This document shows, piece by piece, positions 10,422 through 22,953 of a DNA stretch of 64,000 bases. The stretch spans positions 682,001-746,000 of the forward strand of contig JACGCN010000004.1 in assembly GCA_014905825.1 (NCBI GenBank), written 5' to 3'. The DNA is from Lyophyllum atratum (lineage: Eukaryota; Basidiomycota; Agaricomycetes; Agaricales; Lyophyllaceae). The first letter of the stretch is position 1. Each line of letters opens with the position of its first letter. The notes beneath the pieces were generated by a model that had not been told where the DNA came from, did not search any database, and was given only the letters and a program-made list of their open reading frames with translations. A program made the position numbers and the translations under genes.

Positions 10422-12054
10422 ATGTCCACATACCCACCAGAGACTTCCTTCAAGATCTCCATTTCTGACTCTCAGCTCTCTCTCCTCCAGCAGAAGCTAG
10501 CCCTCGCGACGTCCCCTGACGAACTGCAAGACGCGGACTGGGCTTATGGCGCTCCACTTGCTGCCGTGAAGCGGCTCGTGAATCGCTGGAAGGAAGGCTA
10601 CGACTGGCGGAAACACGAGACCGCGATAAATAACGAGCTACCGCAGTTCACTCGGGACTTGGACGTCGAGGGCTTCGGAGTGCTCAACGTTCATTATGTG
10701 CACAAGAAGAGTGAGGTGGAGAACGCGATTCCCCTGCTATTTGTTCACGGATGTAAGAATTGGTGATATTCCCAGTCGTTCTGAGGCCTCAACTTTTTGG
10801 CAGGGCCGGGAAGCTTCCTCGAAGTTCGCAAGATTTTACCGCTCCTCCTCGAGGCGTCCCCGAATCACCCTAGTTTCCACGTCGTGGGGATCAGCCTTCC
10901 TGGATACGGATTCTTTGCCGCTCCAACTAATAAAGGCTTTGCATTATCGCAGTACGCTGAGGTACGCTGGACGTTTTTTTCCAACGTGTGTAACCAACAT
11001 GATTTCTCAAGGTTGCAAATAAATTAATGCTCTCACTGGGATATGACGAATATGGTAACTAAACCTACCCTCGTATGTGATTGATGCTGATTATGAGGAT
11101 AGTGACTCAAGGTGGCGATTGGGGCGCCGCGGTTAGTTTTACTCCAGCTGGTCCACTCAGTCACTCAAGCCGCGCTAGATAGCACGCAGGATCGCACACC
11201 TTTACGGCCCCAAACACAGTAAAGCATGGCACACGAACTTCCCTCGGTACCTTCTAACAATATCGCTATCCAATGCATCATCTTACCACTATCATCCAGA
11301 GGTTCTCCTCCCTCCATGCGCCGGCCCTTGCTGCTCCTGTCGCACCTTCTCTCAGACCTACCCCTGCTCTCATATAGCGACCGCGAGAAAGCAGGCTTCG
11401 CACGCACGGAATGGTTCATGACCATGGGTCGGGGCTATGAAATGGAGCAATCCACCAGGCCGCAGACTCTCGGGTACGGGCTTGCCGACTCGCCTGTCGG
11501 CCTGGTAGCGTGGATCTGGGAGAAACTTGTTTAGTGGACGGATGGGTACCCTTGGGACGATGACGAAGGTACACGAAATATTGCATCCATCCATCCCGGG
11601 ACATATTAAGGAGCTTGGCTAACCATGTTAAACTCACATAGCACTAACTTGGATCTCCCTCTACTACTTCTCCCGTGCCGGACCCGCTGCGTCTCTGCGC
11701 ATCTACTACGAGTCCACGCAAGCCGCCGGCGGCCCCAACGCGACTTGGAAAGGAGAACGAACCACCATCCCAGTTGGGTACTACTCGCACCTCCCCAAGG
11801 AAATCGTGCACTACCCGCGATCGTGCGTACCCCTTCCTAGTACCTACCCACCTGGTGCCTTGACCCAAACACTTTCCTTCCCTGTACTTAGGTGGACGAA
11901 GAAACCGACTCTCGTGTTTTCGTCGGAGCATGAGAGTGGGGGTCATTTCGCGGCACATGAGAAACCCCGGGAGCTTGTGGGGGATCTTAGGAAGATGTTT
12001 GGGAGGGGGGGAGGCGCGTTTGGTGTTGTTGGAGGGAAGAGTGGGTATGCTTGA
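10422..12054 (+). pseudogene. Epoxide hydrolase (EPHX1-like), copy 1, with in-frame stop
   Basis: Same eight-exon layout as copy 2 (12245-13845): 10422-10752, 10804-10961, 11012-11054, 11103-11131, 11179-11246, 11300-11568, 11642-11822, 11892-12054. Exon lengths are equal or nearly equal. The EHN-type N-terminal domain, the oxyanion motif HGWPGS (split across the first intron) and the nucleophile motif GGDWG are present. At 11532-11534 the frame has TAG where copy 2 has a Glu codon (EKLVEWTD), stopping the protein after 287 residues. The downstream exons stay open and conserved, including SGGHFAAHEKP with the catalytic His. As written, the product would lack the catalytic His, so this looks like a young pseudogene, a readthrough candidate, or a base error. 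These enzymes convert epoxides to diols. Confidence 0.7.
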
Positions 12055-12244
12055 TCCTTTTCTGTAAGTTCCGTGTAAAGAGACGTCTAGCAGTATAAAC
12101 GCGTCCAAGCCGGCCCCCGGCCCGTTGGTATTTGTTCCTGTCTATCCTCATCATTCTCTAAACCGTGACCGTGTTCCAGCTATCATAACTCGCTTCTCAA
12201 GAAAAGGCGACGGCGGAGATGTGGAAACTCTTACTCATCCCACC

Positions 12245-13845
12245 ATGTCTACAGAGACTCCCTTCAAAATATCCATTCCCGACTCCCAGCTCTCTCTCCT
12301 CCAGCAGAAGTTAGCCCTCACGACATTTCCTGACGAACTTCAAGACGCGAACTGGGCTTACGGCGCCCCTCTTGCCGACATTACCAGGCTCGTCAATCGA
12401 TGGAAAGAAGGCTACGACTGGCGGAAGCACGAGGCTGCGCTAAACGATGAGCTACCGCAGTTCACCAGAGATCTAGATGTGGACGGCTTCGGGACTTTCA
12501 ACGTCCACTATGTTCATAAGAAGAGCGAGGTGGAGAACGCGATTCCCTTGTTATTTGTTCACGGATGTACGCGCGGGTGAATTTCCTCCATTGTCGCCGT
12601 ATCTCATGTTTGGCCTAGGGCCGGGAAGTTTCATGGAAGTTCGCAAGATCTTACCTCTTCTCATTGAGGCTTCGCCGGATCATCCTAGCTTCCACGTTGT
12701 GGCCATTAGCCTCCCAGGATTTGGGTTCTCTACCGCCCCCACGAAGAAAGGCTTTGGGTTATCGCAGTACGCCGAGGTGCGCGTGTCCTCCTATCTCAGC
12801 ACTGTCCGCAATGACGAACGTCCTGGCCCTTAGCTAGGAAACAAATTAATGCTCGCTCTGGGATATGACGAATATGGTATGTGGACTTATCCCTTGGTCT
12901 GATTAGTACCAACTATGATTTTAGTTACTCAAGGTGGCGATTGGGGGTTCTACGTGAGTTGTCTAGCACCGTGCTTGCCGCGTTAATAAACGACAATCCG
13001 TAGATAGCACGTAGAATTGCGCATCTTTACGGGCCCAAGCACAATAAAGCATGGCACACGAACTTCCCTCGGTACCATCCTATCTCAAACCCTATTCAAC
13101 CGTAACTCACCACCATCACGTAGGGCTGCCCCTCCCTCACTCGGCCAGCCTATTGCTTTCCTAAGGCATCTCTTTTCAAATCTGCCATTTTTCTCATACA
13201 GCGAGCGCGAGAAAGCCGGTCTCGCACGCTCAGCATGGTTTCGCAACATGGGTCGGGGTTACTACGCAGAACAAGCCACCAGGCCGCAGACACTCGGCTA
13301 CGGGCTGACGGACTCGCCCGTTGGCTTGCTAGCGTGGATCTACGAGAAGCTTGTCGAATGGACGGACTCATACCCCTGGGATGACGACGAAGGTACGAAC
13401 CTCCCCCTTATCGATTTAACTGACTGACCACGATAAATATAGTGCTTACCTGGATCTCAATCTACTACTTTTCCCGTGCTGGACCAGCTGCGTCTCTGCG
13501 CATTTACTACGAGTATATACAGGCTGCTGGAGGTCTCAACGCAACTATCAAAGAAGAGCGCACGACGATCCCGGTTGGTCATTCACACTTTCCCAAAGAG
13601 CTCACGCAGGTCCCGCGATCGTAGGTACCCTCTGTTAGTCTACCCCAGCGTACCTGACTTGTGCATCGATCTTCTCCTGTAGGTGGATGAAGACGTCGAA
13701 TCTCGTATTTTCGTCCGAACACGAGAGTGGTGGCCACTTCGCCGCACATGAGAAGCCAGTCGAGCTGGTCGAAGATCTAAGGAAGATGTTTGGGAAGGAT
13801 GGGGGCGCGTTTGGGGTTGTCAACAGCAAAAATCGTTATGCTTGA
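12245..13845 (+). CDS. Epoxide hydrolase (EPHX1-like), copy 2, intact
   Basis: Eight exons in phase give 409 residues: 12245-12566, 12619-12776, 12834-12876, 12925-12953, 13004-13071, 13124-13392, 13443-13620, 13683-13845. The N-terminal EHN domain has FKISIPDSQLSLLQQKL and NRWKEGYDWRKHE. The oxyanion motif is HGWPGS, the nucleophile motif is GGDWG (Asp), and the C-terminal catalytic His lies in ESGGHFAAHEKP. Length and order match fungal microsomal-type epoxide hydrolases of the alpha/beta hydrolase fold, which open epoxides to vicinal diols in detoxification or secondary metabolism. No N-terminal membrane anchor is visible, so it may be soluble. It is a direct tandem duplicate of the gene at 10422; similarity extends upstream of the ATG (both share a GATGTGGAAACTC block), so part of the promoter was duplicated too. 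Confidence 0.88.
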
Positions 13846-14391
13846 TTGACAGTCGGTAAAGCAGGGGGCTTATGGCATGACGACGACATGATACAGAATG
13901 TGTCCCGAAAGGTGATCATGAGCTTGTTATAAGGTGACATTTGATATAGTAGTACAAGCCACCCGGAGTCGTCCAACTGAAAGTACGAACATATGGTCCA
14001 TGGAACTTCAAGGAAGCATGATCGCAGTGATGGCTTGTGGTCGTGCCGCGTAGACCGAGACATCCTTACAACCTTGCCTCCTCCACCCTGGATGTATGCT
14101 CGACAAAGATTGACAAATCCTCAGTACCTCTTGCAATCCACTCTGACCCCGTGGCACACCCCGCAGATGCTCAGAAGCGCTGCAATCTCAGAGGAAATTG
14201 GACTGTGATTTCCGGGGCTGTTACGCGGCCCAGCAAGCCTCATGAAGCATACGATCGAACCTGGTGGAGGCTCGACAGGACCACGCGCTCCCTCCTCGCA
14301 TCTGACAATCCTCGGATATGCTGTCATTGGGGCAGCATGCTATGCGGGGCTGTTCCTGAAGTCGAATTTCAAAAGTCTATCTGCAAGCTAC

Positions 14392-14397
14392 TATAAA
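14392..14397 (+). promoter_or_regulatory. TATA box of the glucoamylase gene
   Basis: TATAAA 64 bp upstream of the glucoamylase ATG, within CTACTATAAAGAC. Position and context fit a strong fungal core promoter. The rest of 13846-14460 contains no gene I can support. Confidence 0.55.
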
Positions 14398-14460
14398 GAC
14401 ACCCTATGCCCAGACTGGGGATGGACAAAAGAATTCCTCGGGGCCCTCTCTCGTGCAACG

Positions 14461-16625
<2,165 letters not shown>

Positions 16626-16838
16626 ACGCATCTTGTCATCTAAATATCGAACAATCAAGAATTCCTGTATTGAGATGTAGAGGCACGACGTCAACGATTT
16701 AGAAGAGTAGTTATGCAATGCGGGTGAACAGTCCATGGCAACGGCTGGCCGGTAATGAAGCATCGTGAAAGATGCTTGGAGCACTTAAATGCCGAGGCCG
16801 TCTCAAGTTTATGATCTCAAAGTGCCTATCGCGTTGGC

Positions 16839-18707
16839 TCACAGAGATGCTAAAAGGATATCAGTCAAGAATTTCCCCACTGCGGTAAGCGTCCGTCCAC
16901 ACACGTTGCGACGGTTTGCGTGGTCCAAATTGTGCACCTGTGTCTTGCAATTATAGCCGTACCTATTCAAAAGGTTCAATATACGGGGTGCCATGGCTAT
17001 ACGCTGCTCTTGGATACTCACCAACAATCCTCGGGAATTTGGACGCCATCTACAATGCATGTTCATAGTTGCAAGCCCTGTCGATTTTGATCGAAAAAGC
17101 TTACCCGCTTTCTTACGTTCCAGAAGCCAAAGGTGGAGGTGGCATCGTATGATTTCCTCAAAGCATGGTGCACAAATCCAATCTTGCTTATTCCAGGAGT
17201 CATAAGGAGGGGTCCTAACTTCGTGTATCTCTTCGAGGAATTGTGTATACGAGAAGTGCCGGTCAATAAGTCGTGTGACCAGTGCTATTCCGTCGACCCT
17301 GCTCTGGAGCATGGTTCCCTTGGATAAATTCCGAAGCCCATATACAGTTAGGTCTGCGGAAACGCCCTTGAGATAATCCCAGCCTGGGGGGTGGATCAAT
17401 ACGGAGCTTCGGGCCTCATAAATGCCGGGCAGCCCTCACTTGTTTCGTTCCAAATGGCGAAGCCTTGAATGTTTCTGCCTGCGTCATTGCACTGCTTACC
17501 TGTTGAGGGTGTATCAGCCGTGTATCAGCCGTGCGCCATCGAAATGTGTTGGGAAGTACTTGCAGGTATCTTGTTCACCGTGGATAACGTCTAGAATAGA
17601 CTTCCAATGTGTAAGGTCATCCGGTGGTGGCTTTATTTTACGCTCTTCCCACAGTACATCGAGCGGATAGGACATATATTCTTCAAGCACATCCGGCACC
17701 ATCTCGAAGAGAAGATCGCCTACGAGGCAAAGTGATTGCGTTCGGTACGATTCTAGGATTATAGCCGGACCACAAGCGAGAACAACATCTCCCGTGTCCA
17801 GAAGATCCGCTGCGCAATTAACTACAGTCAGCGCTGGTCTTGAAAGCCTAGACAGATATGACGAACGGGATGAAAGCTGAGCCTCAGCAGGCCACCTCGC
17901 CACGTCTTTCAAGAAGAGACTGACACTATGCAGTGCGCGCAATTCCGAATCCGACAATTCCTGTAACAGATTTTTCCTCCTAAGTCTTAGCTCTTCCAGT
18001 TCATCTGGATCAGCGGGTTCATCTGCCATGTCCTCGTAATCGCTTAGTGGAAACGCTTTGGAGAACAACATCGCCCGATAAACTGCTCTCCGAAAGCGCC
18101 AGGACTCCATGGAATCTAGGACACTGGTTCTAGAAGTCCGGTCTTTGTGTCTGGGATGGAAAGAATTCGAGTGAGGATGACTGAGACGCAACTAAAGGAC
18201 GTGCCTCCAACTAAACAGATCTTCCAGTGCGTTGACAACCTCCGCATTCCTTGCCAAATCCTGACATTCTTCGTTGGTAATTGGGGACACCGGATCACTT
18301 TCCTGCCAAGCACGGGGTGGAGGAGGTTCTGAAGAGTCTGTCTCAGCATCATTATTCAGGTCAGAATATCGAAGCACTCTGATGGCTTGAGGTAGTGCTG
18401 GCCCAGTCAGATTGTACGCGACCGCACGTAGAATAGAGTTGGGGTGGTTCTTGAACAAATTGTAGAACGACCTGGATGACGATATAGTTGCCAGCAAAGT
18501 CGGAAAGTTCGGCAAGAAAGTTAGTATCCTTTCGATGATGTCGTCGTCCAATGGTAGTGAGTTGAGTCCTCGCATAATCCTGGATATGAGCGGGTACACG
18601 ACGGGTATATCTAAGCAACCAGAAGACGCGCGATGGGGAGGGGGCCGTGGGTCTTCACTAGCACTGGCGAAAGTTGGTAGTTGAAATCTAGCATAGCGAA
18701 CTGTCAA
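16839..18707 (-). pseudogene. F-box protein with C-terminal Cys/His cluster, frame broken
   Basis: Minus-strand coding blocks: 18707 (or ATG at 18575) to about 18216, about 18156 to 17500, then from about 17420 to 16839 with two short introns. The N-terminus has an F-box (LPLDDDIIERILTFLPNFP), expected to bind Skp1 in an SCF ubiquitin ligase. The C-terminal exons encode DWICAPCFEEIIRCHLHLWL and, after splicing, CWYGYNCKTQVHNLDHA, a Cys/His arrangement typical of a large Agaricomycete F-box group. The middle block runs to FDGARLIHG and then a stop, caused by an 11-bp tandem duplication at 17509-17530. Removing one unit would keep the frame open to a good GTAAG donor at 17499. I could not fix the next acceptor with certainty. 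Probably a recently broken gene. Confidence 0.6.
17509..17530. repeat. 11-bp perfect tandem duplication in the F-box gene
   Basis: The unit GTGTATCAGCC occurs twice in a row at 17509-17519 and 17520-17530. Eleven bases is not a multiple of three, so it shifts the F-box reading frame just before a splice donor. Confidence 0.9.
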
Positions 18708-18770
18708 CGGCGTTTCAACGGGTGATCATCTGAAATGGAATGACAGCAACTCCGCGACGAACGGCCCGGG

Positions 18771-20539
18771 ATGTGTGAAGTTAGTACGCAGGCTAATAGG
18801 GTCCATCCCTTCAAATACGTTGCCATTAGGCTAATACTTCACTGGTGCTGGCAGTATCCCATGCTTCGACTTGCTGCTCTTGGTCGATCCTTTTCAAATC
18901 GACGTATCTGCTACGCCTATTCCCGCTCTATGTCGATCCTCTCCACGCGTATGCCCAGTGGCACTTGGATACAGCCTAACCATCGTACACCCAACCACAT
19001 CATACCACTCAGCGAACAGGGCACAGGAGACGTTTACGCTTTTGAAGAAGAGCCGCTCGCATTTGGAACATATGAAGGATACGGTTATTACCCTATCTCT
19101 TTGGGTGCCAGCAAGTTCCACATGGATTACCGTATCGTTAGAAAGCTTGGCTGGTCTAACGGGTGCACGATATGGCTGGGTCACAATGAATCGCTTTGGC
19201 TTCGGTGAGGTTATACCGTGATGCAATTACTGGCTTTTAGCGACTGAAATGTTTCTTCAGGTCTCATGGTGTAGAAAGTGTCCTACCATACAAGTTTGTT
19301 GCAATCAAGATAAAGACCATATTTGAGTCCTACCGTCCCTCCTACGAACTCGACTGCTACAACGCAATTACCGCGCAAAAGTCGGCAGGCTCGAGACACT
19401 GCTTGCCGTTGCTTCACGATGGGGCAGAAAAGTCCTCCGAAGGCTGGCACCCGGTCTTTATTACCCCGGTCACAGGACCCGACTTGGCAAGCCTGGGAAA
19501 CGCTCGAGGAGATACGTTTACGCTTCCTGTTCTCAAGAAGATCCTCAGACAAATTCTGCTGGCGCTTGAGCACATCCATGCCTCTGGCTTTCTCCATGGC
19601 GGTGAGCCTCCCGTGTACAGTACAATGGCACTGACCGTAAAACCTCTCTGGAGATTTGAAACCGGATAACATCGTTGTCTCCTTACCGGACGACATTTCG
19701 GACAAAGTAATAGAGGATTTAATGCAGTCTTCGCCGTCTGAGACCTATCCGGCCTTTAATATACCATTGCTATCTGATCGTCCCATTGTTACAGTCAAAT
19801 CTCAGCAGATTACTCCGGTGTGGCTAGAAGAAGACCTCGGAAATCTGAGCGTGAAGCTCATTGACTATGGACAGGGTAAGTTCCTCGTCATTCACTTTGC
19901 ACCGCCCGGCCAAACGCTTGTCTAGCAATTCCCTTGGACAGAACACATCTCGCACCACCACACATACAGCTCAACATGTTCCGTGCACCTGAAGTCACAC
20001 TCGGATGTCCCATCTCGAAAGCAATCGATATTTGGTCGCTTGGGTGTACCGTATGTGCATGGCCCTTATACAGACCATTGACGAGCACTTAAAGTACTTC
20101 GCAGGCCGCATATCTGCTCACCGGCGTGCACATCTTCGAGGAAACCTCCCACCTTAGTCCTGCGGAAATGGACAGCAGTCGACTCTTCAGGACGATAGAA
20201 TTGCTTGGCTACTTCCCAGAGTCTTTCCTTGCAAGTTCTTCTCGGCGTAGCGAGCTTTTAGACGAGAATGGTAAGTGCATGACTGATCTATCGGACATGA
20301 ACATTGATTATCTTTCAGGTATCCCACTGGGAGTGCACGTAGGAAATGGGAAAGTCCCTGTCACGCTGGAAACCATGCCTCGCAGCACTATAGGAGCACA
20401 CTTGCGACCTCTTCTGCCGAAATCATCCGAGACAGAAGTATCTGACTTTTGCGACTTCGTGGGGAGATGTCTGACACTTGATCCGAGAGAGAGGCCTTCG
20501 GCGAGCGAGCTGCTGGAGGATCCTTGGTTGACTGCGTGA
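18771..20539 (+). CDS. SRPK-like serine/threonine protein kinase, atypical active site
   Basis: Six exons in phase give 502 residues from the ATG at 18771: 18771-19204, 19261-19601, 19654-19875, 19926-20050, 20105-20270, 20319-20539. ATG 18858 (MLRLAALGRSFSN) is an alternative start. The kinase begins MDYRIVRKLGWSNGCTIWLG, close to SRPK proteins; the VAIK-type lysine is in YKFVAIKIK. The catalytic loop reads HGDLKPDN instead of HRDxKxxN, and the metal-binding DFG is DYGQ. APEVTLG, AIDIWSLGCT and LDPRERPSASELLEDPWL follow as expected. Between the two halves is only a short insert, unlike the long spacer of true SRPKs. Such kinases phosphorylate Ser/Arg-rich proteins; this diverged member may have another target. 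It lies between two related minus-strand F-box copies. Confidence 0.8.
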
Positions 20540-21193
20540 CCGGTGGCCCACTCCTTAGTAGTCCGCCTTTATCGAAATCATTGGGGACGAGGGTATCCGC
20601 GATATAACCTTCGAGCATGGGGGGCACCCGATCACTGAGCAAGTCCCATAGAAGGTCATCGACTGATGCCGCTCGGTATGCCGGTAGAATTAGTGCTGGA
20701 CCACGCGCCAGAGCAACATCGCCTGAAATACCCACTGAATGATTGCTTGTGGATAGTACTCGTCGGGGGAACTAAGATGGATATAACCAACAGGACGATT
20801 TCCGAGTCTCCGCAACGGCGATCCACTTCGCGATTTCTCTTCCAGTGCACTGACGACCGCCGCGTTCTTTTCTAATTGCCGTCATTCTTGGTCGGTGATT
20901 GTAGATGCCAGATCACATTCCTCCCGAGGACTGGACGGAGGTGTCGTTGAAGAATTTGTCCCAGCATCAGAGTCAGGATCTGGGCGAGAATATCGAAGTA
21001 CTCTGATGGCTTGCGGTAGTGCTGGCCCAATCACATTGTACGAGACGGCACGTAGAATTGAGTTTGGGTGATTCTTAAACACGTTGTAAAACGAATGGGA
21101 CGATAATATAGTCGCCAGCAAGACCAAATAGTCGGGCAGGAAAAGTGATATTCTGTCTATGATATCATCGTCCGATGGCAGGGGGGCTTGCAT
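20540..21193 (-). pseudogene. Decayed F-box copy
   Basis: From the ATG at 21193 the frame encodes LPSDDDIIDRISLFLPDY, SFYNVFKNHPNSILRAVSYN and GPALPQAIRVLRYS, nearly the same blocks as the F-box gene at 16839-18707. At about 20880 a one-base loss after TDQE shifts the frame; similarity resumes in another frame (KNAAVVSALEE) and later as GDVALARGPALILPAYR at about 20700. The middle exons and the Cys/His C-terminus are missing, and the remnant ends where the kinase gene stops. It is a dead, truncated paralogue. Confidence 0.7.
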
Positions 21194-21626
21194 CCTTTGT
21201 CGGGTCGACACACCAAAGTGGATATAAGCGAGCGGAGGAGTTGCTCGTATGCGTTCACTGACGAGTTGGCAGTACAAGTGCGTTGGTCGTCTTGATTCGA
21301 AGTGACGACGGCACCACCACCAGGCAATCGCAGTCAATGTCAAAGTGGTTTGTCTGTCCCTGTGTCGCATTTTTTGCTATCGAGTCCTGTAGCTGTATAG
21401 CGACAGGCAGCGGGCTGATCTCCCTTCAAGGAGCAGGACAGAACAAGGGTAGGCCATGTTTGATAGGAGGAATGACAGGCGCGGACACTGTGGTGTGACT
21501 CATACGCGTGACGTAACCATTTAGGCGGTGCTCCTGAACTTGTCTCCCTCATTCTGCTATCATCCTGTTTTCTGAACGACCCACACGAGCACGACTTACG
21601 ATCTAAACCCATTCCAAGTATACGCT

Positions 21627-22670
21627 ATGTCCATGCTTGACAAGTTCCGCAAAGGCGCCCAGAAGGCTGGCGTCCAAGCAAGCGCTTTCGTACAGTCAAG
21701 TTCGACGAAGGTGGCAAGCGGGTCGAGAGACTTTGTGCAAGGGTTCTCTCTCCCGGGAGAGGCAGAGAAGGCAGCGAAGATTCTAGACAGCTTCCTGGGT
21801 GCGTCGCATCACAAAGGTTCATTGCATTCTATCTAGTTTTGTTTACCCTTGACAATGAACCAGCCGATCCTGAACGACCGGAATCAGCGTTGAACTCCAT
21901 CCCCAAAGCCGTCCTACAAGGAGCTCGAGGTACGAAACGATCAATTTCTTCAGATTATAAGTCATACATGAGGTCTAACGAACTCATTTCGCTAGGTCTC
22001 GCTGTGTTCCAAGTTATCAAAGCTGGCTTCGTCTTCTCAGGCAAAGCCGGCTCCGGAATCGTTATCGCACGCCTCCCCGACGGCTCCTGGTCCGCACCCT
22101 CATGTATCGCCACGGGCGGCCTAGGATGGGGTCTCCAAATCGGCGCAGACATCACCGATTTCGTTATCGTGCTCAACAGCGAAGACGCCGTCAAGGCATT
22201 CTCCCTCGGCGGCAATGTGACGATTGGAGGAAACATCAGCGCGGCTGCAGGCCCGATTGGCACGGGCGGAAGTGTGCAGGCATCGCTAGCGCATCCAGCG
22301 CCTATGTTCTCTTACTCCAAGTCTAAGGGTGCGTGGGTCCTTGTGCCTCGGACCCTTTAACCAGTCAGGCTGACTTCCTTAATCCGTAATAGGTCTGTTT
22401 GCGGGCATGTCGCTGGAGGGAACGGTCCTCATTGAGCGCAAGGACGCCAACCGCGACTTCTACGGCTCGCCCGTGCCCGCTGTGGATATCCTCAGCGGTC
22501 GTGTTCCCCCTCCCGAAGTCGCGTCCCGCCTATACGAGATCATCGAGGCTGCTGAAGGACTGGACGAGTCTGGTCTCCCTGAAGAAGCATATGTACCAAC
22601 CGCCGACGGTAGCCACATCGCTGTCGGACGAGGGAACCATCAAATGGTGTTTGACGCTGATGGCCACTGA
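21627..22670 (+). CDS. Ysc84/SYLF-domain protein (actin-patch, lipid-binding type)
   Basis: Four exons in phase give 282 residues: 21627-21798, 21864-21929, 21996-22328, 22393-22670. The SYLF (Ysc84) domain fills most of it: AKILDSFLADPERPESALNS, IPKAVLQGARGLAVFQVIKA, GFVFSGKAGSGIVIARLPDG, SWSAPSCIATGGLGWGLQIG, then the Gly-rich GGNVTIGGNISAAAGPIGTG and GLFAGMSLEGTVLIERKDAN. SYLF proteins bind phosphoinositides and, in yeast (Ysc84/Lsb3), F-actin at endocytic patches. The yeast proteins carry a C-terminal SH3 domain; this one ends about 60 residues after the SYLF domain without SH3, so it cannot bind Las17 that way. A cytosolic or membrane-peripheral role in endocytosis is inferred. The first intron ends far into an AT-poor region (CCAG at 21860-21863). 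Confidence 0.88.
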
Positions 22671-22953
22671 TCTGCCTCCAGTGAAAAAATTCATGCCTAC
22701 CTTTTTCTTATTGTCCTGCGTATCGGCTGCTCCTGAATCGATTCTCGTAATTTTCTCGATATCTTCTTTTCTGTACAATCTGGAATTCCGATGCCTTTTT
22801 CACAATGTACAATTATCAGCATCGAGCCTGCATGATTATATTACACGATATTATGGGTATTATGAACATATACATTTGCAATGAAGAAAGGTAAATAAAT
22901 ATGTCTAGGGCCCATCTTCCTGTCCGTAAGACGTAAAAGAGAAAGATGACGTA

